64,000 nucleotides of DNA from Neiella holothuriorum. Its GTDB lineage: Bacteria; Pseudomonadota; Gammaproteobacteria; Enterobacterales; Neiellaceae. Position 1 is the stretch's first letter, and each line of letters begins with the position of its first letter. The notes beneath the pieces were generated by a model. That model was not told the origin of the DNA, did no database searches, and saw nothing but the letters and a program-made list of their open reading frames with translations. The translations under genes were made by a program, and so were the position numbers. The DNA is taken from positions 1-64,000 of the forward strand of contig NZ_JAHZSS010000001.1 in the NCBI RefSeq assembly GCF_019457915.1, in the 5' to 3' direction. Below, in pieces: positions 19,461 to 28,405 of the stretch.

Positions 19461-19671
19461 TATTGATACCTCAAGCCGCCTCAGTTTATTTCGTGGACTG
19501 AACGGTTAAAACGAAAAACATATTCGAAAAAACAAATGTATTGTAGGTGCAAAGTTGTTAGCTGCCAATGACTAATTTCTGGGCGCCATGCCATCAAAAA
19601 TTGATTTAGCTCAGTTTAAAGCAACATTTGTAACAAGCAGGTTACTTGTATGACCAAAAAGGGTGATGTTG

Positions 19672-19685
19672 TTACCAACTGGTAA
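19672..19685. promoter_or_regulatory. Candidate GntR operator (site A1)
   Basis: TTACCAACTGGTAA: perfect six-base arms. It differs by one base from the palindrome at 22410-22423, and both are followed by RGTTGCTT. It lies upstream of the alcohol dehydrogenase gene; the regulator encoded at 21519-22262 is the likely binder. Confidence 0.6.
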
Positions 19686-19891
19686 GGTTGCTTTGATTGA
19701 CAATTTTCCAATCTGGTTATACATTTCGGTGTTAACTTGGTTTGAACTGTTTGCTTTATCGCTCGCCGTGCTTAACACATCAGACTGTGATGAAAGCAGT
19801 GTGTTGGTCACTGGCAAGCAAGCGGTTGTAGTCAACTAAATACACGTTCGGTCTAACAGTTTCGGATTAAAATTCGAGACGAAAAAAAATT

Positions 19892-19903
19892 CTGTCAGAC
19901 CAG
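19892..19903. promoter_or_regulatory. Candidate operator CTGTCAGACCAG (site B1)
   Basis: Differs by one central base from CTGTCTGACCAG at 28208-28219. The first lies about 105 bases before the alcohol dehydrogenase, the second about 190 bases before the hexuronate transporter, so this may be a second shared operator of the alginate cluster. Confidence 0.45.
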
Positions 19904-20007
19904 TGGCAAAACGGATTTTTGCTTGAACAACCAGAGCCAGACATCACCTGCTTCATCGATGACGTCTGAACCATAAAATAAAAATTTTATATGTTGAGGA
20001 ACTTAAA

Positions 20008-21195
20008 ATGACTCCATTTGAGTGGAACTTTCAAACAAAGCTCACTTATGGTCCTGGCCGGATTGACGAAGTCGGTGAAATTGCAAAAGCCTATGGCAAA
20101 AAAGCAATGGTTGCGACTTATGCCAAAGGTAGCCCGCTAGACCCTGTTATCGATCGTGTAGAAGCCTCCCTCAAAGCTGCGGGCTTGGACGTTGTAGTAT
20201 TCACCGGTATTGAGCCAAACCCACGTGCTCAAACAATTGATAAGGCCATTGAGATTTTCAAAGCCGAAGAGTGCGATATGGTAATCGCTCTTGGTGGCGG
20301 TAGCGTTATTGATGGCTCAAAGTACATTTCAGCAACTGCATTCTCTGGCGGTAACGCTTGGGACTACGTTGTCTTGGGTGATCGTGTGCCGCGTGAATAC
20401 ACAGGTGCATTCCCAATCATCTCAATTCCTACGATCTCTGCTGCGGGCTCTGAGTGTAACGCTGGTGGTGTGATCAGCAATGCTGAAACTCAGGAAAAGA
20501 GCTTCTCTCGCTCGCCTTACCGTATTCCTAAAGTTGCTATCGTCGATCCAGAGATCCTCAAGTCAGTGCCAATGCGCCTGACCCAAGACAGCTGTGTTGA
20601 TATTTTCTCTCACTTGATCGAGCACTACCTATCAAGCGATGCAGAGTCTGAGTTTGCTGATCGCCAGACCGAAGGCATGATTTTGTGCTTGAAAGAAAAC
20701 TTCGCAAAAATCATTAACAACCTCGAAGATTTGGAAGTGCGTGGCCAGTTGGCATTGTGCTCTATCTTCGGTTGGTCTGGTATTCAAGCCTTAGGACGCA
20801 TGGGTTGTATCCCAATGCACTCCATTGAAATGCCGTTAAGTGCTATTTATGACTTACCACACGGTCGCGGTATGGTTGTTGTGATCCCTGCGTACCTCGA
20901 ACACATGGCAGATGCGAAGCCAGCTCGTTGGGCGAAGTTAGCACGTCGTTGTTTTGATGTGACTGAACAAGACGATGTGAAAGCTGCCAAGCTGTTGTCT
21001 GTTAAAGTGACCGAGTGGCTTAAAGAAACTGGTGCTTACCTGACCTTGTCTGATGTAGGTATTCCAGAGGACAAGTTTGAAGAAATGGCTGATGACGTTG
21101 TTCGTATGTTCCCTGGTCCAGAAGCGAATACCACGCCAGGCGCACGCCCAGTTACTAAAGAAGACATCGTCGCCATTTACAACCTGTGTAAATAA
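20008..21195 (+). CDS. Iron-type (group III) alcohol dehydrogenase, candidate DEH reductase
   Basis: A 395-residue NAD(P)H-dependent oxidoreductase. The cofactor motif GGGSVIDGSK is near 96-105. Metal ligands Asp198, His202, His271 and His285 are all present, with spacing equal to that of the aldehyde reductase YqhD/BdhA group. It belongs to the alginate cluster by position and by shared operator-like sites. The cluster otherwise lacks an enzyme to reduce DEH (the unsaturated sugar released from alginate) to 2-keto-3-deoxygluconate, so I infer this role. General aldehyde detoxification is the alternative. SD GAGGAA; a terminator follows. Confidence 0.85.
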   Translation: MTPFEWNFQTKLTYGPGRIDEVGEIAKAYGKKAMVATYAKGSPLDPVIDRVEASLKAAGLDVVVFTGIEPNPRAQTIDKAIEIFKAEECDMVIALGGGSVIDGSKYISATAFSGGNAWDYVVLGDRVPREYTGAFPIISIPTISAAGSECNAGGVISNAETQEKSFSRSPYRIPKVAIVDPEILKSVPMRLTQDSCVDIFSHLIEHYLSSDAESEFADRQTEGMILCLKENFAKIINNLEDLEVRGQLALCSIFGWSGIQALGRMGCIPMHSIEMPLSAIYDLPHGRGMVVVIPAYLEHMADAKPARWAKLARRCFDVTEQDDVKAAKLLSVKVTEWLKETGAYLTLSDVGIPEDKFEEMADDVVRMFPGPEANTTPGARPVTKEDIVAIYNLCK

Positions 21196-21219
21196 CACCT
21201 AGGTTGTATCGATGATGTT

Positions 21220-21251
21220 AAAAAGCCTCTCAACCCGAGAGGCTTTTTTTT
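21220..21251 (+). terminator. Terminator of the alcohol dehydrogenase gene
   Basis: Stem AAGCCTCTC / GAGAGGCTT around AACCC, then eight T. Confidence 0.92.
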
Positions 21252-21480
21252 GGTTTAGATATAACCAATTCGCGTAATGACGATTAAAGGCCGCGCAAAG
21301 TCACCTTGAATTAGGGCTTTTTTCTGGTCGTAAGCATGACCAAAATTGGCTGACCATCAATGTGGGTTGTTTGGCAAAATTGGGCAGAGCACTTGCGATC
21401 GAGAAGGTGTTTGTTTCGGTAGGTTTTGACGTTGCTCACTTAGGCTGTAAATGGCGAGTTGCAACGCGACATGAAGGCAT

Positions 21481-21506
21481 AAAAAAACCGGGACAAGCCC
21501 GGTTCA
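21481..21506 (-). terminator. Terminator of the GntR regulator gene
   Basis: Stem AACCGGG / CCCGGTT with a short loop, followed on the minus strand by seven T. Confidence 0.88.
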
Positions 21507-21518
21507 ATTATTGACGAT

Positions 21519-22262
21519 TTAGGTCGGACGGTGGAGGATACCGTCGAGCGAGTATAGGCCACGCTTCTCACTCGCTTTACGCTTCACTTCTTCCAGAGCT
21601 TTCGCCTCTAGAGCATCAAACAATGCGTTAATTAAGCGATTAAAGTGCTTGTGCATTGCTGCGCGTGCAGCTGCGGCATCGCGCCCTTTAAGGGCATTGT
21701 AGATTGCCGTGTGTTCATCCAAAATTTTATGTTGATTGCTTTTTGCACAGACTGAGCCATAGTCAGACACAATTTGCGGGTTTGAAACACGCAGATTCCA
21801 AAGGTTCTCAACTGTTCGCAGCATCGCGGCGTTCCGAGTCGCAACAGCAATCACGCGGTGAAACTCTTCATCGGCTTCTTCTGCGTACTCGCCTCGTTCC
21901 ATATCGACCAAGGTCCGGTGCAATACAGCGAGCTCTTCGTCAGTAATTGAGGTGGCGGCAAGGGCTGCAACTTCGCCTTCAATCAACGCTCGAGACTGGG
22001 TTAACTCAAATGCACTTATGGCCATGTCGGCTTTAGAAAGATTATTTTGCTCAAGAACATAAACGCCAGAGCCAGTTTTCACTTCGACCCGCTCTCGAAC
22101 TTCTAAAGCAATGATTGCTTCTCGAATGGTTGGGCGACTGACATCAAAGATCTCTGCAAGTTCTCTTTCAGGCGGAAGGCGACTGCCAGCAGGAAAATCT
22201 CCTCCGCTAATCATGGATTCGATTTGATCTACGATGCGCCAAAATAAGCGCCGATTTTTCAT
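21519..22262 (-). CDS. GntR/FCD-family transcription regulator
   Basis: 247 residues. The winged-helix DNA-binding domain is at 8-75 (GSRLPPERELAEIFDVSRPTI with the FadR-like SRPTIREAI). A C-terminal all-helical FCD ligand-binding domain has metal-site-like His residues (DEEFHRVIA and MHKHFNRLI). Relatives such as UxuR and ExuR sense hexuronate intermediates. It is divergent from the TonB receptor gene, and a perfect TTACCAATTGGTAA palindrome lies in the shared promoter. I infer it represses the alginate cluster and is relieved by a late intermediate such as KDG or KDPG. AGGGA precedes the ATG. Confidence 0.9.
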   Translation of the reverse strand: MKNRRLFWRIVDQIESMISGGDFPAGSRLPPERELAEIFDVSRPTIREAIIALEVRERVEVKTGSGVYVLEQNNLSKADMAISAFELTQSRALIEGEVAALAATSITDEELAVLHRTLVDMERGEYAEEADEEFHRVIAVATRNAAMLRTVENLWNLRVSNPQIVSDYGSVCAKSNQHKILDEHTAIYNALKGRDAAAARAAMHKHFNRLINALFDALEAKALEEVKRKASEKRGLYSLDGILHRPT

Positions 22263-22575
22263 TGGTTATCCCTAATATGCATTGGTTAGCCGTTGGTATG
22301 ACACATAATCAACATAGAGTCGATAGAAAGACAAGGACTGGTAAAAAAAATTGGGATCAAACGCTATTATTTTGTGACCAAAATTTGAAGGTTGGCACGT
22401 CTATTGGAATTACCAATTGGTAAAGTTGCTTGAGATCACATTTGGGTCATTGGTAAGCGTAAATGGTTTGCTGGTCTGTAAATTTTTGGTTAAGTTGACA
22501 ACACTTGGTTAGCACCCTGTTTTTATTGGTGCTACATAAGAAATACAAACGTGAAATACGTGGGGAAAACACATC
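22263..22575. other. Divergent promoter region of regulator and TonB receptor
   Basis: 313 bases without a gene but dense in TTGGT/ACCAA elements: TTGGTATGACAC (about 22293), TGTGACCAAAA (about 22374), the perfect palindrome at 22410-22423, then GGGTCATTGGTAA, CTGGTCTGTAA and TTTGGTTAAGTTGACA nearer the receptor gene. Confidence 0.55.
22410..22423. promoter_or_regulatory. Candidate GntR operator (site A2)
   Basis: TTACCAATTGGTAA is a perfect 14-base palindrome between the regulator and TonB-receptor genes, 153 bases before the receptor start. It matches site A1 at 19672-19685 in 13 of 14 bases and in the following bases. Confidence 0.65.
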
Positions 22576-25500
22576 GTGAAACTCAACCAAATAACCAGCG
22601 CTTTGGCGCAACAAAAAGTGGGTTTGCTAAGTAAGCAAACGCTGCTGACTTCGGCTCTGTTAGCTTTTGCCGCTCCGGCTCTGGCTGCCGAAGCGCCAGC
22701 GGACCCAGCGACTGCGGAGCCTGCGGCTGAAGACGTTGAACGCATTCAAATTTCTGGTATGCGCGCGACCATGTCTCGCTCTCTTGATGAGAAGCGTACC
22801 AACTCTGCAGTTGTTGATGCGATTGCTGCTGCGGATTTCGGTGACCTTCCTGGTCTGTCGATTTCTGATGTTATTGAAAACATCACTTCTGTCTCTGGTC
22901 ACCGCGGTAAAGGTAGTACTTCAGAAACTTCTATTCGTGGTATGGGCCCATTCTTAGGTTACTCAACCTTTAATGGTCGTACCGTTACCAGTGCTGGTTA
23001 CTCGCGTGCGGTTAACTTCAAGAAATTCCCTTCTGAGTTGGTTAATAAGGTTGTTGTTTACAAATCACAGCAAGCTGACCTGGTCGAAGGTGGTGTGTCC
23101 GGTACCATTGAGCTGAGCTCGCTGCGCCCTATTGATTTCGGTAAAAAGAAAACTAGCGTCGAATTGACGGGTATCTATAACTCACACACTGCGCGCCAAC
23201 ACGATGAAAATGGTTTTGGTAACAAGGTTACCTTCTCAACCGTAAACCAGTTTGAAACTGAAAATTATGGCTCAATGGGCTATACCCTTGGTTTCCAACG
23301 CACCGACTCTGCTAACCCAGAAGAAAGTGTTTTGAACAGCTCTACTATGTATGGCTGTGGTACTCGTTTTGCTGATGGTACTGATACGCCATCTGCGACC
23401 GGTGATTACGACTGTGAAGATATGCTGAATAAAGAAGGCATCACCGACGCAGACGGTAACACTTACGCTTCGAACAATGATATTCGTGATTCCATTCACG
23501 AATATGATCCAGATTCAGTCTTCTACACCTCTTCTAGCCAGACTTACCGTCAGATGGAAGAAGAAGATATCCGTAAAGCAGTCGTTGCCACTTGGCAGTG
23601 GATTCCAAACGATGCCTGGGATATCAACGCTGACATGTCATGGTCTAAAAATAAGTACTGGGAAGATCGTCACGACTTCGTCGTTCAGTCTGCCCGTCGT
23701 AACTTAACAGACCACGTTATCGGCCAAGACGGCACCTTGCTTTATCGTGAAGGTGAGTCTCGTTTCGAAACTCAAGGTTTGTATCGTGATGAAGTTGAGC
23801 GTTACAACGGCTACGGCTTTAACGTTGCGCACTACTACGATGACAACTGGAAATTTGAGCTAGATGTTGCCTATTCACGCTCGACTCGTAACCGTACTAG
23901 TTACAAGTCGCGTATGCAGTCTGCCGATTATTGGAACTACAGCTTAGACAACCGTAATACTCGGACCATGGAGCTACGCTTCTTGGATGCCAATGGTTTG
24001 TCTAGTGATGAAGCCGGTTATGATTCTTCTACGGCCTTTGATCCATCAACTGCTGATTCATGGTTGAATCCATATGATGCGCGTACTGAACGTGAAATGG
24101 ATGACCGTTGGGATACCCACAAGTCTGTCAAATTTGACGTTGATTACTTGGTTGATGGTGACATCATTTCATCTATCAAGGCCGGTGTGCGCTACTCGAA
24201 GCAACACCTGACCAACGAAATGGATGATGATGTAGCACTGGTTAACCCGCTTTATAATGTTGATGGTACCGCCAATATTAACCCTGATACGGGTGAGCAA
24301 TACGATACTAGCGATGACAACCGCAGCTCTGAGTACCGTCTATACAACGACGACACTATGACGGCTGACGAGAAGACGACGCTGACAGAGCGTATGGTTG
24401 ATACCTGTTTCACTGATTGGAACAACGACCGTTGGATGAACAGTGAAGATGGCGAACCATTCGAAGGCGGCAAGTGGGCTAGCTTTGATGGTAAGTGTGG
24501 TTTCGGCCAATTATCACGTGTTAACCCTGATGGTAGCTTCGAAGATTACGGCTACTGGGAAGACTCTCGCAGTTCCGGTGATGATGACATCCGTGAAGAC
24601 GTGATGGCTGCTTATGTCATGTTCAACATCGATACTGAAATGTTTGACATGAACGTTACTGGTAATGCTGGTGTTCGCGTTGTTAAAACTGAAATTGATT
24701 CACGTGGCTGGCGTGATGATTACACCGTTAATTACGACGAAGAAACTGGCGCAGCGATTAGCCTTGAAACCAATGGTGAACTCGAGCGTGTTAAAGTTGA
24801 AAACGATGTAACTGAAATCCTGCCAAGTGCCAACATCACGTTCCACTTAGCTGACGATTTGTTACTGCGTACTGCAGCTTATCGTTCATTATCTCGTCCT
24901 AACCTGCAAGACATGGGCGCTGGCCGTATCATTAGTACGGGTACTGGTGACGACGAAAATGAAAGTATTGCTGAACTGATTTCGTCAGTTGACGGTGATA
25001 ACCCGAACCTTGAACCAATCATGTCTTGGAATGGTGATATCTCGTTGGAGTGGTACCCATCAGTAGATACAGCGATCAGCACCGCGATTTACTACAAGCG
25101 TTTCGAAGCGTCATTCGATAACACCATCTTGAATGAAACCATCACGATTGATGGTGTAGAAGTGCCAATCGAAGTTGACACCATTACTAATGGTGACGAC
25201 GCAAGTGATCTTTGGGGTGTTGAATTGAGTGCTCAGCATCACTTTGCAGACCTGCCAGGTTTGTTAAGTGGTTTGGGTATGAAAGGCTCGTACAACTACG
25301 CAGATTCTGACTTCAAAAACGAAGATGGCGCGTTTGGTACAGCTTACGATTCAGAAGGTAATGTAAGTAAGCAAGGTATTGAAGGTTTTGATGCCGCCAA
25401 TATCTGGGGCTTCTCTGAGCACGTGTTCTCTGGTTCTGTTTACTGGGATTACGAAGACTTCTCTGCTCGCGTACTCTACAAGTACCGTTCTAAATACTAC

Positions 25501-25719
25501 CAGCCAAACACGGGTGCTGCTGCGAATCGTTACGTTATGCCGTTTGAGTATGTTGATGTCAGCATGAAGTACAAACTGACTAGCGACACTAGCGTTTCAT
25601 TCAAAGCAATGAACATCTTTGACGAAGCTCAGTATATGACTCGTGGTACGAACAAGAACCCAACCTTGGTATCAAGCTCAGGCCCTAAGTACTTCGTGAG
25701 TGTTAAACACCAGTTCTAA
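22576..25719 (+). CDS. TonB-dependent outer-membrane receptor, alginate-oligosaccharide candidate
   Basis: A 1047-residue outer-membrane transporter. The order is signal peptide (LTSALLAFAAPALAA), a TonB-box-like ERIQISG, plug domain (about 70-190, with SETSIRGMGP and VVVYKSQQADLVEGG), and a long beta-barrel ending in the aromatic terminus FVSVKHQF. Energised by TonB-ExbBD, it should import oligosaccharides too large for porins. Substrate is inferred from the adjacent PL6 lyase and the KDG pathway genes. The start is GTG with GGGGA upstream. It shares its control region with the GntR gene and is followed by a terminator at 25749-25780. Confidence 0.92.
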   Translation: MKLNQITSALAQQKVGLLSKQTLLTSALLAFAAPALAAEAPADPATAEPAAEDVERIQISGMRATMSRSLDEKRTNSAVVDAIAAADFGDLPGLSISDVIENITSVSGHRGKGSTSETSIRGMGPFLGYSTFNGRTVTSAGYSRAVNFKKFPSELVNKVVVYKSQQADLVEGGVSGTIELSSLRPIDFGKKKTSVELTGIYNSHTARQHDENGFGNKVTFSTVNQFETENYGSMGYTLGFQRTDSANPEESVLNSSTMYGCGTRFADGTDTPSATGDYDCEDMLNKEGITDADGNTYASNNDIRDSIHEYDPDSVFYTSSSQTYRQMEEEDIRKAVVATWQWIPNDAWDINADMSWSKNKYWEDRHDFVVQSARRNLTDHVIGQDGTLLYREGESRFETQGLYRDEVERYNGYGFNVAHYYDDNWKFELDVAYSRSTRNRTSYKSRMQSADYWNYSLDNRNTRTMELRFLDANGLSSDEAGYDSSTAFDPSTADSWLNPYDARTEREMDDRWDTHKSVKFDVDYLVDGDIISSIKAGVRYSKQHLTNEMDDDVALVNPLYNVDGTANINPDTGEQYDTSDDNRSSEYRLYNDDTMTADEKTTLTERMVDTCFTDWNNDRWMNSEDGEPFEGGKWASFDGKCGFGQLSRVNPDGSFEDYGYWEDSRSSGDDDIREDVMAAYVMFNIDTEMFDMNVTGNAGVRVVKTEIDSRGWRDDYTVNYDEETGAAISLETNGELERVKVENDVTEILPSANITFHLADDLLLRTAAYRSLSRPNLQDMGAGRIISTGTGDDENESIAELISSVDGDNPNLEPIMSWNGDISLEWYPSVDTAISTAIYYKRFEASFDNTILNETITIDGVEVPIEVDTITNGDDASDLWGVELSAQHHFADLPGLLSGLGMKGSYNYADSDFKNEDGAFGTAYDSEGNVSKQGIEGFDAANIWGFSEHVFSGSVYWDYEDFSARVLYKYRSKYYQPNTGAAANRYVMPFEYVDVSMKYKLTSDTSVSFKAMNIFDEAQYMTRGTNKNPTLVSSSGPKYFVSVKHQF

Positions 25720-25748
25720 GGGACGCAAGTCACCTTTCGGGAACTCAT

Positions 25749-25780
25749 AAAGCTCCAAGGATGGAGCTTTTTCCCCTTTT
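25749..25780 (+). terminator. Terminator after the TonB receptor gene
   Basis: Stem AAAGCTCC / GGAGCTTT, then TT-CCCC-TTTT. Only 26 bases separate it from the lyase start, so some read-through into the lyase is likely. Confidence 0.75.
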
Positions 25781-25806
25781 ATTACTTATCAAATAAGAGT
25801 CCGGCG

Positions 25807-28065
25807 ATGCATAAAAATACTGCTATATTCCGCTGTGTTATCCTCCTTTCTACATTTATTTTTTCTATTTCTTCACTCTCCGTTCAAGCTAAAGATTGGC
25901 TTGTAAAGACACAAGATGAATACCAGCAAGCCATCAACAAGGTTGCGCCTGGTGATACTGTCGTATTGGCCAATGGCGAATGGCAGAACTTTGAAATTTT
26001 GTTTGAAGCTAAGGGCACAAAGAAACAGCCTATTACGCTGACAGCAGAGAAAAAAGGTAACGTATTTTTAACTGGTCAGTCGAATCTACGACTGGCTGGC
26101 GAATACTTGATGGTAAGCGGCCTCGTATTCAAAAATGGTTTCACGCCAAGCAGTGAAGTCATCTCATTCCGTAAAGATAAAGATGCTTTTGCATCTCACT
26201 CTCGCGTGACCGAAGTGGTTATCGACAATTACAGCAACCCTGATCGCTTTGAAGGTGATTATTGGGTTGGCATGTATGGCAAACATAACCGTTTTGATCA
26301 CAACCACCTCGAAGGCAAGCGCAATAAAGGTGTTACTTTGGCCGTTCGTTTGAATGCCAAAGCGCATCAACAAAACCACCACCGTATTGACCATAACTAT
26401 TTTGGTCCACGTCCTACGTTTGGCTCAAACGGCGGTGAAACCCTTCGTATTGGTACCAGTCACCATTCGTTAAATGATTCGTTAACTACGGTTGAGAATA
26501 ACTACTTCGACCGTTGTGACGGTGAAGTGGAAATTATCTCGATTAAGAGTGGTAAAAATACCGTTCGCAATAACGTATTCTTCGAATCACGTGGCACCCT
26601 GACGATGCGTCACGGCAATGGCAACTTGATTGAAGGCAACGTGTTCTTTGGTAATGGTGTTGACCACACCGGTGGCCCGCGCGTCATCAACGCCGATCAA
26701 ACCTTGCGTAACAACTACATGGAAGGCTTGACCGGTTATCGCTTTGGTAGCGGATTGACTGTGATGAACGGCGTACCGAATTCGCCGATCAACCGTTATC
26801 ACCAAGTGAAAAATGCGACGATTGAGAACAATACACTGATCAACGTTGAGCACATTCAGCTCGCCGCTGGTGCAGATGCTGAGCGCTCGGCTGCGCCTGT
26901 TGATTCTGCAATGCAAAACAACTTGATCATCAATGACGATGGTCAAGACCCATTCGCTGCTTTTGATGACATCAGTGGCATCAAATTCAAAGGCAACGTT
27001 CGCAATAATGTAGCGAACCCTCTAATCAAAGAAGGTTTTGAAGTTGCCAAGGTTGAGTTGAAACGCAATGAGCATGGCCTTCTCGTTCCAAAGAACAAAC
27101 TCAAAGCGGGCGCTTCGCTCGATTTGAAACCTATTGCTAAAGAAGCTACTGGCCCGAGTTGGTACCCTAAAACTGAACCTGTTGTCGCTTTTGAATCAGG
27201 TAAAGTCATCAAGGTTAAGCCGGCAGAACGTTCAATTTATGACGCAGTTATGAAGGCTGAGTCTGGCGACGTTTTGGTACTTGCTGACGGTGAGTATGAT
27301 GTAGACCGCAAAATAACCGTAGCAAAAACCATTTCTGTGAAAGCTGCCAATAAAGGCAAAGTAACCATCAATTTCCAAGGTTCTAGCTTGTTTGAAATTC
27401 ACAATGATGGCAGCTTAGCGCTTGAAGGCTTGAATATCTCAGGTGTTGATGCCCCCGACTATTCTGGTAACGCGATGATTCGTACTGCTAAATGGGGCAT
27501 GTACAAAAACTATCGTTTAAGCTTGAAGGGTTTGACGGTCAAAGACTTGGATATCAACCATTCATTCCACGTGTTTGATTCTGGTGCGCGCGCATTCGCA
27601 GACTATATCGATATCAGCGACAGTGTGTTCTCCAATATCACTGGTGATATCCTTCGCCTGAACAAAGAACAAGATGACCTCGGTATTTACAACGCCGAAT
27701 ATGTGCGTCTTAATAACAACCGCTTTGAAAAAGTAGAAGGCGCCATCGCTAAGGTTTATCGAGGTGGGTCGGACGAAAGTACATTTGGTCCGCACGTAAT
27801 TCTAAACAAAAACATGATCGGCGATGTCGGTAACGGCAAGCGTAATAAAGAGAAAGCTTCTTTAATGCTCCATGGCGTTCAGGTTTCGGTTCTGGATAAT
27901 AACCAATTTGCTTCGTCTGCTCCGGTTATTGTTGAGCATACCGTTGGCGAACCTAAAACGACGATCGTGAACAACGTGTTTGAAAAGACCGGTGAGCCTA
28001 AAGTTACCGAGCTGCGCGTTAAAGGACCACACACCGCAGTGTTGAAAAACAACTCTGTAAAATAA
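25807..28065 (+). CDS. Alginate lyase, polysaccharide lyase family 6 (two-domain type)
   Basis: A 752-residue secreted lyase with a signal peptide (residues 1-28, cut after VQA). The N-terminal parallel beta-helix carries the PL6 signature residues. Asn208 is in SNGGET, Glu240 and Glu242 (calcium ligands in the family) are in DGEVEII, Lys247 is in SIKSG, and Arg268-His269 are in MRHGN. Lys and Arg are 21 apart, the spacing known from the Glaciecola enzyme AlyGC. A second beta-helix domain fills residues from about 460 on, again as in AlyGC, which cuts polyguluronate from the end to give unsaturated monosaccharide. If this enzyme acts likewise, it could feed DEH directly to the downstream pathway. 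Chondroitinase B is related, but the KDG pathway neighbours favour alginate. Confidence 0.92.
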   Translation: MHKNTAIFRCVILLSTFIFSISSLSVQAKDWLVKTQDEYQQAINKVAPGDTVVLANGEWQNFEILFEAKGTKKQPITLTAEKKGNVFLTGQSNLRLAGEYLMVSGLVFKNGFTPSSEVISFRKDKDAFASHSRVTEVVIDNYSNPDRFEGDYWVGMYGKHNRFDHNHLEGKRNKGVTLAVRLNAKAHQQNHHRIDHNYFGPRPTFGSNGGETLRIGTSHHSLNDSLTTVENNYFDRCDGEVEIISIKSGKNTVRNNVFFESRGTLTMRHGNGNLIEGNVFFGNGVDHTGGPRVINADQTLRNNYMEGLTGYRFGSGLTVMNGVPNSPINRYHQVKNATIENNTLINVEHIQLAAGADAERSAAPVDSAMQNNLIINDDGQDPFAAFDDISGIKFKGNVRNNVANPLIKEGFEVAKVELKRNEHGLLVPKNKLKAGASLDLKPIAKEATGPSWYPKTEPVVAFESGKVIKVKPAERSIYDAVMKAESGDVLVLADGEYDVDRKITVAKTISVKAANKGKVTINFQGSSLFEIHNDGSLALEGLNISGVDAPDYSGNAMIRTAKWGMYKNYRLSLKGLTVKDLDINHSFHVFDSGARAFADYIDISDSVFSNITGDILRLNKEQDDLGIYNAEYVRLNNNRFEKVEGAIAKVYRGGSDESTFGPHVILNKNMIGDVGNGKRNKEKASLMLHGVQVSVLDNNQFASSAPVIVEHTVGEPKTTIVNNVFEKTGEPKVTELRVKGPHTAVLKNNSVK

Positions 28066-28171
28066 AATATGAAGGCAAATACAGCCATACGCTGTACTTG
28101 CCTTATCAAAGCTGCCCAAACTTTCAATTTGGGAGTAGATCAAACAAGTTGTGAATTTTTCTGGTTAATTG

Positions 28172-28182
28172 TGGTATTACCA
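28172..28182. promoter_or_regulatory. Candidate GntR operator (site A3)
   Basis: TGGTATTACCA, a perfect palindrome with a single central base, embedded in GTGGTATTACCAATT. It shares the TTACCAATT core with site A2 but has a different half-site spacing. UxuR/ExuR-type regulators bind comparable TTGGTATACCAA sites. Confidence 0.5.
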
Positions 28183-28207
28183 ATTAATTTGCACAATAAC
28201 GAGTCAT

Positions 28208-28219
28208 CTGTCTGACCAG
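28208..28219. promoter_or_regulatory. Candidate operator CTGTCTGACCAG (site B2)
   Basis: One central base away from site B1 (19892-19903) before the alcohol dehydrogenase gene. Followed directly by GTGGTATATTT, which contains a -10-like TATATT. Confidence 0.45.
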
Positions 28220-28405
28220 GTGGTATATTTGTGGTCAGTACGTTTGAAGTATTGGTTAGCTCGGCTGTTGGTTATTGGTTATGTTTTCAGTCGTCTAGCC
28301 CTACTTTACAGCATTAATAACAACAAATGCGGGGCCTTTTATAGGTCCTAAAATATACAGTAAATAATTGTTTTACTTGAAAATAGTCTTAGGAGTTTTT
28401 ACACC

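Larger units (their letters stand above)
19461..20007. other. Regulatory intergenic region before the alcohol dehydrogenase
   Basis: 547 bases with no convincing gene. It contains two candidate operators, a TTACCA-N2-TGGTAA palindrome at 19672-19685 and CTGTCAGACCAG at 19892-19903, plus scattered TTGGT half-sites. It should hold the promoter for the iron-type alcohol dehydrogenase and that of the ACR3 gene. Confidence 0.55.
21196..21518. other. Gap between convergent genes
   Basis: No gene seen. It holds the two terminators and, between them, TTCTGGTC...TGACCAAAA and TTGGCTGACCATC (about 21321-21358), which resemble the TTGGTCWGACCAA-type half-sites found at the promoters of this cluster. 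Why such sites lie between convergent genes is unclear. Confidence 0.4.
28066..28405. other. Promoter region of the hexuronate transporter operon
   Basis: 340 bases without a believable gene. It contains TGGTATTACCA (28172-28182) and CTGTCTGACCAG (28208-28219), and a further GTGGTCAGTAC near 28231. The operator density suggests the transporter-kdgK-eda operon starts here with its own promoter. Confidence 0.5.

Noticed and set aside
19611-19835. 74-codon open frame on the minus strand in the gap before the alcohol dehydrogenase
   Set aside because: No ribosome site, low-complexity Ser/Thr/Asn composition, and it covers a candidate operator palindrome; it reads like regulatory DNA.
28169-28351. 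60-codon open frame before the hexuronate transporter
   Set aside because: Overlaps the operator sites and promoter region, lacks a ribosome site, and its composition is that of AT-rich intergenic DNA.
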